Of a stretch of DNA of 64,000 nt, positions 44,500 through 53,117 are shown one piece after another. The DNA is from JAENWD01 sp963837165 (GTDB lineage Bacteria; Acidobacteriota; Vicinamibacteria; Vicinamibacterales; JAENWD01), in contig CAWIMD010000002.1 of assembly GCA_963837165.1 (NCBI GenBank), positions 1,612,001-1,676,000 of the forward strand. The letters run 5' to 3'. Below the pieces are notes generated by a model. That model had not been told where the DNA came from. It made no database searches and saw only the letters and a list, made by a program, of their open reading frames with translations. The translations under genes and the position numbers were made by a program. Each line of letters starts with the position of its first letter. Position 1 is the first letter of the stretch.

Positions 44500-44844
44500 C
44501 TACGCGACGGCCGGCCTGAAGCTGCGGAACACGGCCCAGATGAGCAGCCCGACGATGACGAGGGGCACGAGCGGCGCCAGCAGCGCCAGGAGCGCCCCGG
44601 CGGCAGCGACGACGGCCAGCAGCACGCCGCCCACCAGGACGATCGGCAGCACCACGGCGCCCACGGCCAGCTTCAGCACCGTCTTCGCAATCCAGAACGG
44701 CACGAAGAGCAGCCCGAACACCAGCTTGAACGGCAGCAGCAGCAGGAAGAACGCCATCCTGACGATGAGCGCACCGACCGACACCACGGCCACCAGCAGA
44801 AATGCCAGCATCACGAGCGATGCAAGAGCCAGAAATCCAGCCAC
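44500..44844 (-). CDS. Small hydrophobic membrane protein, unknown function
   Basis: About 114 residues from GTG at 44844. Nearly all hydrophobic, with three or four predicted helices (VAGFLALASLVMLAFLLVAV, AFFLLLLPFKLVFGLLFVPF, AVGAVVLPIVLVGGVLLAVV, LVPLVIVGLLIWAVF) and RSFRP at the end. No motif identifies a family. Convergent with gatA. A longer start at 44895 would add a basic, non-hydrophobic tail. Confidence 0.6.
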   Translation of the reverse strand: MAGFLALASLVMLAFLLVAVVSVGALIVRMAFFLLLLPFKLVFGLLFVPFWIAKTVLKLAVGAVVLPIVLVGGVLLAVVAAAGALLALLAPLVPLVIVGLLIWAVFRSFRPAVA

Positions 44845-44974
44845 TCCGGACCCCCTGCACGCCCGACGGGCACCCGGTCGCCGCGTCGAACACACGACCA
44901 GCCCCGGGGAACGGCCCGTGGACGATGTACTGAACTTTTACGGGAAGGCGGGAAAAAAGTTTCGAACCGGCGGG

Positions 44975-45250
44975 TTACTCGAGCAGCACCTGCGGATGCC
45001 ACTCGGGCAGGTCGTAGCTGACCAGGCCCCTGCGCACCTCTTCCATCGCGATCCGCTCGGCTTTGAGCACGTGGTGCGCCTCGTCGACGCCGAGTCGCGG
45101 CAGGGCACCTCGACGGAGCTGCTTGGCCCGCAACGCGGCAACGTCCACGAACAGGAAGCGGCTGCGCGGGGGCTCGACCGGCACCCGGGGTTGCGGGGTC
45201 TCGGAGCCGTCCTGGAGATGTGAGGCGTCGGTCAGGTCGTCGATGGCCAT
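44975..45250 (-). CDS. rpoZ: RNA polymerase omega subunit-like protein
   Basis: 91 residues. The region SRFLFVDVAALRAKQLRRGA, PRLG, then HVLKAERIAMEEVRRGLVSYD corresponds to the omega pattern (RF..v.vaa.RArQL..Ga.pr, k...iAleEi..G.i.y). A 30-residue extension precedes it. Omega helps assemble RNA polymerase. It lies downstream of dnaK-hsp20 beyond two hairpins. A region of about 130 bases on its 3' side (44845-44974) holds nothing I recognise. Confidence 0.75.
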   Translation of the reverse strand: MAIDDLTDASHLQDGSETPQPRVPVEPPRSRFLFVDVAALRAKQLRRGALPRLGVDEAHHVLKAERIAMEEVRRGLVSYDLPEWHPQVLLE

Positions 45251-45303
45251 AAGCCCTTCAACTTACCACAGATCCGGCCACGAGCTGCATTACCGGCGAT
45301 TCC

Positions 45304-45391
45304 GGGTAGTGGTCAAGTTTGACTTGACCACTACCCGATTCCGGCCCCCGGCTGTCGTGTTTGACGCCCTGCTCGCCCAGGGCGTCAAACA
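45304..45391. terminator. Two adjacent perfect hairpins between hsp20 and rpoZ
   Basis: GGGTAGTGGTCAAG / CTTGACCACTACCC (45304-45317, 45323-45336; loop TTTGA) and TGTTTGACGCCCTG / CAGGGCGTCAAACA (45358-45371, 45378-45391; loop CTCGCC), both 14 bp without mismatch. They follow the hsp20 stop. No T-run follows either, so they might instead be recombination or protein-binding palindromes or RNA-stabilising structures. Confidence 0.5.
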
Positions 45392-45405
45392 CGGCGCGGC
45401 GTTCC

Positions 45406-45849
45406 CTAGTTGACGCTGACCTGAATCTGCTTCGGCTTGGCCTCCTCGCGGAGCGGCAGCCGAACCGTCAGAACACCGTTCTTGTACTCGGCGGCAATCC
45501 TGCCGGTGTCCACCGTCTGCGGCAGCGTGAAGCTCCGGCTGAAGCTGCCGTAGTTCCGCTCGACGCGGTGGAAATGCTCCTCGGTGACCTCCTTCTCGAA
45601 CTTCTTCTCGCCGCTGAGCGTCAGCGTGCTGTTCTCGACCTTGAGGTTGATGTCCTCGCGGTTCACGTCGGGCAACTCCGCCTTGAGCACCAGCTCGTGG
45701 TTGTTGCTCTCGAAGATATCCACGGGCGGCACCCAGGACCCGCGCGCCGTCAGGTCGTCATCGACGGGGCGATAGGCACCGAACGCACGGTTCACGCGCT
45801 CCTGGAGCGCCGCGAGGTCCCGAAACGGATCGAAACGGACGATGTTCAT
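45406..45849 (-). CDS. Small heat shock protein (Hsp20/alpha-crystallin)
   Basis: 147 residues. MNIVRFDPFRDLAALQERVN start, alpha-crystallin domain from VPPVDIFESNNHELVLKAEL to EYKNGVLTVRLPLRE, with the GVLTVRLP strand and a C-terminal PKQIQV (I-x-I/V-type) anchor. ATP-independent holdase. 31 bases downstream of dnaK on the same strand, so co-transcribed. Ends before the two hairpins. Confidence 0.93.
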   Translation of the reverse strand: MNIVRFDPFRDLAALQERVNRAFGAYRPVDDDLTARGSWVPPVDIFESNNHELVLKAELPDVNREDINLKVENSTLTLSGEKKFEKEVTEEHFHRVERNYGSFSRSFTLPQTVDTGRIAAEYKNGVLTVRLPLREEAKPKQIQVSVN

Positions 45850-45880
45850 GATCGAAGCTCCTTCTATTCCACAGCAATCG

Positions 45881-47779
45881 TTACTTGGTTTCCGCAAACT
45901 CGGCGTCCACGACCTCGCCTTCGGCCGGCTGGCCGCTCGAGGGCTCCTGTCCGCCCTGGCCCGGCGCACCCGATCCGGGCTGCGCCCGATAGAGGGCCTC
46001 GGCCAGCGCGTGGCTCGCCTGCTTCAGCTCGTCCGACGCGCGCCGGATCACGGCCGCATCGTCGGTCTTCACCGCCTCGCGCGCAGCCGCAATGGCCGCC
46101 TCCACACGAGACCGATCCGAGGCGGACACCTTGTCGCCGGCCTCGGCGAGCGTCTTCTCCACCGACCACGCCAGCGAGTCGGCCTCGTTCCTGGCGTCGA
46201 TCACCTCGCGACGTGCCTTGTCGTCGCTGGCATGCGACTCGGCGTCGCGCACCATGCGATCGACCTCGTCCTTCGAGAGGCCGGACGAGCCGGTGATGGT
46301 GATCTTCTGCTCCTTGCCGGTGGCCTTGTCCTTCGCCGACGCGTGGACGATGCCGTTGGCGTCGATGTCGAAGCTGACCTCGATCTGCGGCACGCCGCGC
46401 GGTGCAGACGGGATGCCGTCCAGGTGGAACTTGCCCAGCGTGCGGTTGTCGCGCGCCAGCGGGCGCTCGCCCTGCAGCACGTGGACCTCGACGCTGGTCT
46501 GGCTGTCGGCCGCCGTCGAGAACGTCTCGCTCTTCTTCGACGGAATCGTCGTGTTCCGCGGGATGAGGGTGGTCATCACCCCGCCGAGCGTCTCGATACC
46601 GAGTGAGAGCGGCGTCACGTCCAGCAGCAGCATGTCCTTGACGTCACCCGTGAGGACGCCGCCCTGGATGGCCGCCCCGACGGCCACGACCTCGTCCGGG
46701 TTGACGCCCTTGTGGGGCTCCTTCCCCATGTAGTCCTTGACCATCTGCTGGATGCGCGGGACGCGCGTGGACCCGCCGACGAGCACGACCTCATCGACCT
46801 GCTTCGGCTCGAGGCCGGCGTCCGCCAGCGCCTGGCGCACCGGTCCCATCGACTTCTGCAGCAGGTCCTCGACGAGCTGCTCGAACTTCGACCGGGTCAG
46901 CTTCGTGACCAGGTGCTTGGGGCCCGTCTGGTCGGCGCTGATGAAGGGCAGGTTGATCTCGGTCTCGACGACGGTGGACAGCTCGATCTTGGCCTTCTCG
47001 GCGGCTTCCTTCAGCCGCTGGAGCGCCATCCGGTCCTTCGAGAGGTCGATGCCCTCGCTCTTCTTGAAGTCGGTCACGAGCCACTCGATCACCCGCTGAT
47101 CGAGATCGTCGCCGCCGAGATGCGTGTCGCCGTTGGTCGACTTCACCTCGACGATGCCGTCGCCCACCTCGAGGATCGAGATGTCGAACGTGCCGCCGCC
47201 GAAGTCGTACACGGCAATGGTTTCGTTGTGCTTCTTGTCGAGCCCGTACGCCAGCGCGGCGGCCGTCGGCTCGTTGATGATGCGCAGCACGTTCAGGCCG
47301 GCGATCTTGCCGGCGTCCTTGGTCGCGTTGCGCTGCGTGTCGTTGAAGTAGGCCGGCACCGTGATGACGGCGTCGGTGACCTTCTCACCCAGGTAGTCCT
47401 CGGCGGCCTGCTTCAGCTTCTGCAGGATCATCGCCGAGACTTCAGGGGGCGAGTGCTTCCGGCCGCGCACCTCGACCCAGGCGTCGCCGTTGTCGCTGCG
47501 CACGACCTTGTAGGGCACGCGCGTGGCCTCGGCGGACACCTCGTCGAAGCGACGGCCCATGAACCGCTTGATCGAGAACACGGTGTTCTCGGGATTGGTG
47601 ACCGCCTGACGCTTGGCCACCTGGCCGACCAGGCGCTCGCCTTCCTTGGCGAACCCGACGACCGAAGGGGTCGTCCGGGCGCCTTCCTGGTTCACGATGA
47701 CCTCCGGCTGGCCGCCCTCCATGACCGCAACCACGGAGTTGGTCGTGCCGAGGTCGATGCCAATGACTCGTCTTGCCAT
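45881..47779 (-). CDS. dnaK: Chaperone DnaK (Hsp70)
   Basis: 632 residues. ATPase domain signatures IGIDLGTTNSVVAV, IAVYDFGGGTFDISILEVG, VVLVGGSTRVPRIQQMV; substrate-binding domain with LLLDVTPLSLGIETLGGVMT; a Gln/Gly-rich tail ending EGEVVDAEFAETK, close to the EEVD-like end of bacterial DnaK. ATG at 47779 with GGGAGG upstream. grpE and dnaJ are not adjacent; the partner here is hsp20. Preceded by a strong sigma70-like promoter. Confidence 0.97.
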   Translation of the reverse strand: MARRVIGIDLGTTNSVVAVMEGGQPEVIVNQEGARTTPSVVGFAKEGERLVGQVAKRQAVTNPENTVFSIKRFMGRRFDEVSAEATRVPYKVVRSDNGDAWVEVRGRKHSPPEVSAMILQKLKQAAEDYLGEKVTDAVITVPAYFNDTQRNATKDAGKIAGLNVLRIINEPTAAALAYGLDKKHNETIAVYDFGGGTFDISILEVGDGIVEVKSTNGDTHLGGDDLDQRVIEWLVTDFKKSEGIDLSKDRMALQRLKEAAEKAKIELSTVVETEINLPFISADQTGPKHLVTKLTRSKFEQLVEDLLQKSMGPVRQALADAGLEPKQVDEVVLVGGSTRVPRIQQMVKDYMGKEPHKGVNPDEVVAVGAAIQGGVLTGDVKDMLLLDVTPLSLGIETLGGVMTTLIPRNTTIPSKKSETFSTAADSQTSVEVHVLQGERPLARDNRTLGKFHLDGIPSAPRGVPQIEVSFDIDANGIVHASAKDKATGKEQKITITGSSGLSKDEVDRMVRDAESHASDDKARREVIDARNEADSLAWSVEKTLAEAGDKVSASDRSRVEAAIAAAREAVKTDDAAVIRRASDELKQASHALAEALYRAQPGSGAPGQGGQEPSSGQPAEGEVVDAEFAETK

Positions 47780-47813
47780 GTGAATGCGCTCCTCCCGTCC
47801 TCGTTATCTGTGT

Positions 47814-47842
47814 AGTCTACGTCGATACTGAGTGTATGTCAA
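47814..47842 (-). promoter_or_regulatory. Sigma70-type promoter of dnaK-hsp20
   Basis: TTGACA (47842-47837), 17-base spacer, TAGACT (47819-47814), about 35 bases before the ATG. No CIRCE element (only one half-like GCACTC nearby). Confidence 0.75.
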
Positions 47843-47949
47843 TAATAAAATCTAAGCAATCAGCACTCATATGATGCCGTCCGCGCTGTACTGGTTACAG
47901 GCTCAGCAATACTTCCGTTCCCAGTCTCTCCTCTCCCTCTGCACCGACC

Positions 47950-47983
47950 TCATTCCGCACTCCCCATTCCGCGATCCGCATTG
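47950..47983. repeat. Degenerate heptanucleotide array (CATTCCG type)
   Basis: Units CATTCCG, CACTCCC, CATTCCG, CGATCCG, CATTGAG, period 7, just before the second Hsp20-like gene. The pyrimidine-rich stretch 47910-47950 before it may be a more degraded part. Confidence 0.6.
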
Positions 47984-47985
47984 AG

Positions 47986-48477
47986 ATGTGCGATCCTTGT
48001 GCCTGTATGGTTGGCTGGCCGTCGGTGCTGTTGTCGGGAGAATTGGGCGAGCTGGCGGACGACGTCCGGCGGATCTTCCAGGAGCTCGGCCAGGTCGGCC
48101 ACGCCGGCGCCGCCGGCGACTGTGTGCCACCGCTCGACGTCCTCGAGACCGATGGCGCCGTCCAGATCCTCATGGACCTGCCGGGCGTCCCGGTCGCCTC
48201 CGTCCGCGTTCTCCTGAAGGGCGACGTCGTGCTGGTTGCCGGCGAGAAGTGGGCCGAGAGCACCGCGCGCGAGCCGGGCGCCTATCACCTCGTCGAGCGC
48301 GGGTCGGGACGATTCGCGCGCGCCGTCCGGATCAGCGGGGCGTTCGACGGCGCGAAGGTGTCGGCGATCCTGTCGGCGGGCGAGCTGCGGATCACGCTGC
48401 CCAAGCTCGTGGAGCGGCGGGGAAAGGCCTTCGAGGTACCCGTCCGGTCGGAGCCGGCGGACCCGGGGCCGCGATGA
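47986..48477 (+). CDS. Hsp20/alpha-crystallin family protein
   Basis: 163 residues, or 156 from the ATG at 48007. Alpha-crystallin domain: VPPLDVLETDGAVQILMDLP, VRVLLKGDVVLVAGEKW, FARAVRISGAFDGAKVSAIL and GELRITLPKLVERRGK. More divergent than the hsp20 at 45.4 kb. The start is uncertain because the upstream region is repeat DNA. Overlaps the phosphoesterase gene by four bases (ATGA). Divergent from dnaK. Confidence 0.85.
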   Translation: MCDPCACMVGWPSVLLSGELGELADDVRRIFQELGQVGHAGAAGDCVPPLDVLETDGAVQILMDLPGVPVASVRVLLKGDVVLVAGEKWAESTAREPGAYHLVERGSGRFARAVRISGAFDGAKVSAILSAGELRITLPKLVERRGKAFEVPVRSEPADPGPR

Positions 48478-49310
48478 ACCTGCTGTTCATCGGCGACATC
48501 TTCGGCCGCCCCGGCCGCGATCTCGTCCGCGTCGGTCTCGAGGCGCTCGTCGCGGCCCACGAGATCGACTTCGTCATTGCCAACGGCGAGAACGCCGCGG
48601 GCGGCAACGGGATCACGCGCGAGATTGGCGACAACCTGCTGGCGCAGGGCGTCGACGTCATCACGTCGGGCAACCACATCTGGGACAAGAAGGAAGCCAT
48701 CGACTACATCGGCGTCGAGGCCCGCCTGCTGCGTCCGGCGAACTACCCCGATGCACCCGGGCGCGGCAGCTACGTCGGCCGCACGGCGGCCGGCCGGTCG
48801 GTGGGCGTGCTGAACCTGATGGGGCGCGTGCACATGGGCAGCCTCGACGACCCGTTCCGGACGGCGGACCGCGAGATTGCGGCGCTCGCCGAGCGCACAC
48901 CGATCATCTTCGTGGACTTCCACGCCGAGGCGACCTCGGAAAAGATCGCGATGGGCTGGTATCTGGACGGCCGCGTCACCGCCGTGGTCGGCACCCACAC
49001 GCATGTGCAGACCGCCGACAACCGCGTGCTGCCGAAGGGCACGGCGTATCTCACCGACGTCGGCATGACCGGCCCCCACGACGGCGTCATCGGCGTGGAG
49101 AGGGGGCCCGTCCTCCAGCGGTTCCTGAGCGGCATGCCGGCGCGGTTCGACGCCGCCTCGGGCGATCCCCGCCTGCACGCGGCGGTCGTCGCCGTCGATG
49201 AGGCCACCGGGCGGGCGACAGCCATCGACCGCCTCTCGCTCACCCTCGAAGCGCTCCAGGCGCTCGCCGCCGGCGAGCGCGAGGAGCGGGCGGCCAGCGG
49301 ACGCCACTGA
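48474..49310 (+). CDS. TIGR00282-family metallophosphoesterase (YmdB-like)
   Basis: 278 residues. Binuclear metal phosphoesterase: MNLLFIGDIFGRPGRDLV, IANGENAAGGNGIT, TSGNHIWDKKEAIDYI, VDFHAEATSEKIAMGWYLDG, VVGTHTHVQTADNRVLP and YLTDVGMTGPHDGVIG. YmdB of Bacillus hydrolyses 2',3'-cAMP and affects RNA turnover; here the same family role is inferred. 49311-49417 holds no gene I can support. Confidence 0.93.
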   Translation: MNLLFIGDIFGRPGRDLVRVGLEALVAAHEIDFVIANGENAAGGNGITREIGDNLLAQGVDVITSGNHIWDKKEAIDYIGVEARLLRPANYPDAPGRGSYVGRTAAGRSVGVLNLMGRVHMGSLDDPFRTADREIAALAERTPIIFVDFHAEATSEKIAMGWYLDGRVTAVVGTHTHVQTADNRVLPKGTAYLTDVGMTGPHDGVIGVERGPVLQRFLSGMPARFDAASGDPRLHAAVVAVDEATGRATAIDRLSLTLEALQALAAGEREERAASGRH

Positions 49311-49417
49311 TGGCCTGTATCCGCCGGGGCGGTACGACCAGCTGCCATGCTTCGACCGCGAACGCCGGCCGCGACAACGGAGCGGCCGGTCCTGATTCGC
49401 AGGAGCGGGTCCACTAG

Positions 49418-50857
49418 ATGGCCTCGCTCTTCGATCTGCCGTTCGACGGTGGCGGCGATGAGCCGCCGGTCGAGGCGCGCCCCGCCCGTCCCGCGATCTA
49501 CACCGTCTCGGAGCTGACGGCCGGCGTGCGCGAGGCGCTCGAGACCGGCTTCGGCTCCCTGGCCGTCGAGGGCGAGATCTCGAACTGCCGGGCGTGGCAG
49601 TCCACCGGGCACCTCTATTTCACGCTGAAGGACGAGTACGCGCAGCTCAAGGGGGTGATGTTCCGATCCGCGGCCCGGCGGCTCAAGTTCCGTCCCGAGG
49701 ACGGCCAGCACGTCGTCGCGCGCGGACGGCTCGGCGTCTACGAGCTGAAAGGCGAATACCAGCTCGTCTGCGAGACGATGGAGCCGCGGGGCCTGGGCGC
49801 GCTGCAGCTCGCCTTCGAGCAGCTGCGCCGGCGCCTGGCCGCCGAGGGCCTGTTCGATCAGGCGCGCAAGCGCCCGCTCCCCCTGCTTCCCCGCCGCATT
49901 GGCATTGTCACCTCGCTCGACGGGGCGGCGCTCCGCGACATCCTGTCGGTGCTGGGGCGCCGGTACCCGAACGCCCAGGTGGTGATCCGGCCCGCCCGGG
50001 TCCAGGGCGAAGGCGCCGCCGGGGAGATCGCACGCGGGCTCAGGGCGCTGGCCCGTGTGGACGGCGTGGACGTGGTGATCGTCGGCCGCGGCGGCGGATC
50101 GATCGAGGATCTCTGGGCGTTCAACGAGGAAATCGTGGCGCGCGCGATCGCCGCCTCGCCGGTGCCGGTCATCTCGGCCGTCGGCCACGAGACCGACACG
50201 ACCATCGCGGATTTCGCCGCGGATCTGCGTGCGCCGACGCCGTCGGCGGCGGCCGAGACGGTCGTGGCCCGGAAGGACGAGTTCGTCGGCGGCGTCGACC
50301 GGCGTGTCGAGCGGCTGCGCGCGGCCATGCGGTCCCGTCTGCTCGGCGCGCGCGGCCGCGTCCACGCCCTCGAGAGCCGGCGCGGCCTGGCCCGCGTGCC
50401 GGCCGGCATCGCCATGCGCGGGCGCCACGTCGCCGAGCTCGGACAGGCGGCACGCCACCGGCTCGCGGAGTGCCTGTCGCGGACGACCCGCCGTCTGTCG
50501 GTGCTGGACCGCACGCTCGCGCATTACGACCCGCGCGAACGCCTGGCCGCGTCACGCGGCCGGCTCGAGACATGCTCGTCGCGTCTGGCGTCGGCCATGC
50601 AATCGCGGCATGCGCGCACGGGCGCCGGCTTCAGCCGCCTGGTCGGGCAGCTCGATTCGCTCAGCCCGCTTGCCGTCCTCGGGCGGGGCTACGCCGTCTG
50701 CTGGGACGGCACGCGCACGCGCATCATTCGCCGCGCCTCGGACGTGGGCGCCGGCAATCCGGTCCGCGTGACGCTGGCCGAGGGCGAGCTCGAGTGCGTG
50801 GTGGAGCGCCCCGCGCTCCCATCCTCCCATCCTCCCATCCTCCCAACCTCCGACTAG
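49418..50857 (+). CDS. xseA: Exodeoxyribonuclease VII large subunit
   Basis: 479 residues. N-terminal OB fold (YTVSELTAGVREALE, GEISNCRAWQSTGHLYFTLK), central nuclease domain (LPLLPRRIGIVTSLDGAALR, VDVVIVGRGGGSIEDLWAFN, PVISAVGHETDTTIADFAAD) and a C-terminal coiled coil. Degrades single-stranded DNA with XseB. The last 12 residues (LPSSHPPILPTSD) are encoded by an 8-base tandem array and look added. Confidence 0.95.
   Translation: MASLFDLPFDGGGDEPPVEARPARPAIYTVSELTAGVREALETGFGSLAVEGEISNCRAWQSTGHLYFTLKDEYAQLKGVMFRSAARRLKFRPEDGQHVVARGRLGVYELKGEYQLVCETMEPRGLGALQLAFEQLRRRLAAEGLFDQARKRPLPLLPRRIGIVTSLDGAALRDILSVLGRRYPNAQVVIRPARVQGEGAAGEIARGLRALARVDGVDVVIVGRGGGSIEDLWAFNEEIVARAIAASPVPVISAVGHETDTTIADFAADLRAPTPSAAAETVVARKDEFVGGVDRRVERLRAAMRSRLLGARGRVHALESRRGLARVPAGIAMRGRHVAELGQAARHRLAECLSRTTRRLSVLDRTLAHYDPRERLAASRGRLETCSSRLASAMQSRHARTGAGFSRLVGQLDSLSPLAVLGRGYAVCWDGTRTRIIRRASDVGAGNPVRVTLAEGELECVVERPALPSSHPPILPTSD
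50819..50853 (+). repeat. 8-base tandem array (CCCATCCT) at the xseA end
   Basis: CCCATCCT repeated about three times followed by CCCAACCT, ending at the xseA stop. Confidence 0.8.
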
Positions 50858-50861
50858 GCCC

Positions 50862-51095
50862 ATGGACCCCACCGTCAAAGACTTCGAAGCCGCTCTCGCC
50901 GAGCTCGAGACGATCGTCAAGAAGCTCGAGGACGGCGAGCTGACGCTCGAGAGCTCGCTGGCGCTGTACGAGCGCGGCGTGGAGCTCTCGCGCTACTGCC
51001 ACGCACGGCTGGAGGACGCCGAGAAGCGCATCGAGATCCTCAACGAGCGCGGCGAGCTGAAGCCCGCCCCGCCGGGCCTCGGCAGCGCCACCTGA
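50862..51095 (+). CDS. xseB: Exodeoxyribonuclease VII small subunit
   Basis: 77 residues, usual length. FEAALAELETIVKKLEDGEL then TLESSLALYERGVELSRYC and RLEDAEKRIEIL: the two helices that dock on XseA. ATG at 50862, four bases after the xseA stop. Confidence 0.95.
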   Translation: MDPTVKDFEAALAELETIVKKLEDGELTLESSLALYERGVELSRYCHARLEDAEKRIEILNERGELKPAPPGLGSAT

Positions 51096-51113
51096 GTCGG
51101 CGAGCCGCCCGAC

Positions 51114-51851
51114 GTGAGCCGCCAGCGCCTCGACCTGCTGCTCGTGGCCAGGGGCCTCGCCCCCTCGCGTGAGCGCGCCCGCGCGCTGATTCTGGCCGGC
51201 CAGGTGTCCGTGAACGGATCCACCGCGGTCAAGGCGGGCACCTCCGTCGACACGAGCGCCGAGATCACGCTGTCCACGCCGGACCACCCGTATGTCTCGC
51301 GCGGCGGGCTGAAGCTGGCGCACGCGCTCGACACGTTCGGCGTCTCGACTGAGGGCCGGTTGGCGCTCGACATCGGCGCGTCCACGGGCGGGTTCACCGA
51401 CGTCCTCCTGCGGCGGGGGGCACGGCACGTCGTCGCGCTCGACGTCGGCCACGGACAGCTCGACTGGGGCCTCCGGAACGACCCGCGCGTGACCGTGCGC
51501 GAGCACGTGAACGCGCGCTTCCTGCGGCCCGAGGACGTGCCTGGCCCGTTCGACCTGGTGACCGTGGACGTCTCGTTCATCTCGCTGCGGCACATCCTCC
51601 CCGTGGTGCCGGTGATCGTCGCCCCCGCCGCGGACGTCGTCGTGCTGGTGAAGCCGCAGTTCGAGGCGGGCCGCGGCGAGGTCGGCGCGGGCGGCATCAT
51701 CCGGGACCCCGCGGTGCACGCGCGCGTCGTGGACGAGATCCGGGCTGCCGCCGCTGCGGTAGGATTGACGGCCGTGGCTGAAACCCCGTCCCCCATCGAG
51801 GGCGCGAGCGGCAACCGCGAGTTCCTCCTGCACCTGCGGGGCGCGCTGTGA
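51114..51851 (+). CDS. tlyA: TlyA-family RNA methyltransferase
   Basis: 245 residues. N-terminal S4 domain (RQRLDLLLVARGLAPSRERA, ILAGQVSVNG) and a Rossmann methyltransferase (LALDIGASTGGFTDVLLRRGA, VVALDVGHGQLDW, VTVDVSFISLRHI, VLVKPQFEAGR). The K-D-K-E type catalytic set of FtsJ-like enzymes can be traced. Methylates 2'-O positions in rRNA in characterised members. GTG start at 51114; overlaps nadK. Confidence 0.92.
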   Translation: MSRQRLDLLLVARGLAPSRERARALILAGQVSVNGSTAVKAGTSVDTSAEITLSTPDHPYVSRGGLKLAHALDTFGVSTEGRLALDIGASTGGFTDVLLRRGARHVVALDVGHGQLDWGLRNDPRVTVREHVNARFLRPEDVPGPFDLVTVDVSFISLRHILPVVPVIVAPAADVVVLVKPQFEAGRGEVGAGGIIRDPAVHARVVDEIRAAAAAVGLTAVAETPSPIEGASGNREFLLHLRGAL

Positions 51852-52726
51852 CGGTGCAGCGCATCGGGGTCGTCGCCAAGCGCGGCCTGACCGCGGCGGC
51901 GCCACACCTGATCGAGGTGGCGCGGTGGCTCGGGGCTCGCGGGGTCGCGGTCCGCATGGACCCGGAGACGGCATCGATTGCCGGCCTGGCCGACGTGCCC
52001 ACCTCGGAACGTCCCGAGCTGCCCCTGCAGGTCGACCTGCTGCTGGTGCTCGGCGGCGACGGCACGCTGCTCGGAATGGCCGACGCGGTGGGCGCGGCGG
52101 GCGCCACGATCCCGATCCTCGGCGTCAATTTCGGACGGCTCGGCTTCCTCACCGAGGTCACGCTGTCGGAGCTCTTCCCCACGCTCGAGGTCGTGTTGGC
52201 GGGCCACGCGCAGGTGCAGGAGCGGCGCATGCTGTGCGCGCGGACGATCGTCGGCGGAGCCGCGGCCGACGAGCAGCTCGTGCTGAACGACGTCGTCGTC
52301 ACACGCGGCGCGGTCTCGCGGGTCGTGGATCTGTCGGTGATCGTGGACGGCGGCTTCGTGACGCGCGTGAAGGGCGACGGCATCATCCTGGCCAGCCCCA
52401 CCGGATCCACGGCGTACAACCTCGCGGCCAACGGGCCCATCGTCCATCCCGACGTGGACGCGATCGTCCTGACGCCCATCGCGCCGCACACCCTCGCCAA
52501 CCGCCCGATCGTGATCCCCGGGGCGAGCACCGTGGACATCTCGCCGCTCGACGATGGCCGGCAGCCTGATGTGTTCGTGACCTTCGACGGCCGCTCGGGC
52601 CGTCAGATCGTCCCCGGCGACATCGTCCGGGTCTCCCGCGCGTCGGAGCCCGTCCGGCTCGTCACCTCGGCGACGCGCAGCTATTACGACACGCTCCGGC
52701 TGAAGCTCGGCTGGGGGGAGAGGTGA
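51848..52726 (+). CDS. nadK: NAD kinase
   Basis: 292 residues. Phosphorylates NAD to NADP. LLLVLGGDGTLLGMA (GGDG), GVNFGRLGFLTEV, EQLVLNDVVVTRG (NE/D motif), GDGIILASPTGSTAYNLAANGPIV and the C-terminal TFDGRSG are complete. GTG at 51848 overlaps the tlyA stop (GTGA). Last gene of xseA-xseB-tlyA-nadK; its 3' side enters a large repeat region. Confidence 0.95.
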   Translation: MTVQRIGVVAKRGLTAAAPHLIEVARWLGARGVAVRMDPETASIAGLADVPTSERPELPLQVDLLLVLGGDGTLLGMADAVGAAGATIPILGVNFGRLGFLTEVTLSELFPTLEVVLAGHAQVQERRMLCARTIVGGAAADEQLVLNDVVVTRGAVSRVVDLSVIVDGGFVTRVKGDGIILASPTGSTAYNLAANGPIVHPDVDAIVLTPIAPHTLANRPIVIPGASTVDISPLDDGRQPDVFVTFDGRSGRQIVPGDIVRVSRASEPVRLVTSATRSYYDTLRLKLGWGER

Positions 52727-52734
52727 GCAGATTG

Positions 52735-53115
52735 GAGCGGGACGAGGGGCGCGGGTTCCAGGGTTCCACGGGTTCCAGATGGCTACGCGGATCGGTTCAT
52801 CGGGTTGGCAGGTTCGACGGGTGCTGAGTTCTACGGGTTCTGGTTCGTCAGGTTCGGTGCCTCGGGTTCGGTGCCTCGGGTTCGGTGCCTCGGGTTCGGT
52901 GCCTCGGGTTCGGTGCCACAGGTTCGGTGCCTCGGGTTCGGTGCCACAGGTTCGGTGCCTCGGGTTCGGCCGGCGCCCTCCGGCAGTGTGACTCGGCACC
53001 TTTGGAACCGAACCCGTCGAACACGCACCCGACGAACCCAGCACCGTCGAACCTGGCAACCCGAGGAACCGGCTGGTTCCTGTTCCCCTGGAACCCGTGG
53101 AACCTCTGGTTCCCG
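52735..53115. repeat. Large mirrored repeat region between convergent nadK and mltG
   Basis: Left part: GGGTTCCA-type units, a degenerate part, then a 13-base unit GGTTCGGTGCCTC (some with CACA) repeated about eight times at 52853-52968. Right part (about 53010-53110) carries the same words in reverse complement (GAACCCGTCGAAC, GAACCTGGCAACCCGAGG, CTGGAACCCGTGGAACC). Both genes are thus followed, in their own direction, by GGTTCC..., giving a very long potential hairpin. No protein-coding signal. Confidence 0.88.
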
Positions 53116-53117
53116 CG

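Noticed and set aside
47837..47875. CIRCE (HrcA) element upstream of dnaK
   Set aside because: Only one GCACTC-like half is present; the second half with 9-base spacing is missing.
52853..52968. CRISPR-like array
   Set aside because: The 13-base units follow each other without spacers and no cas gene is present.
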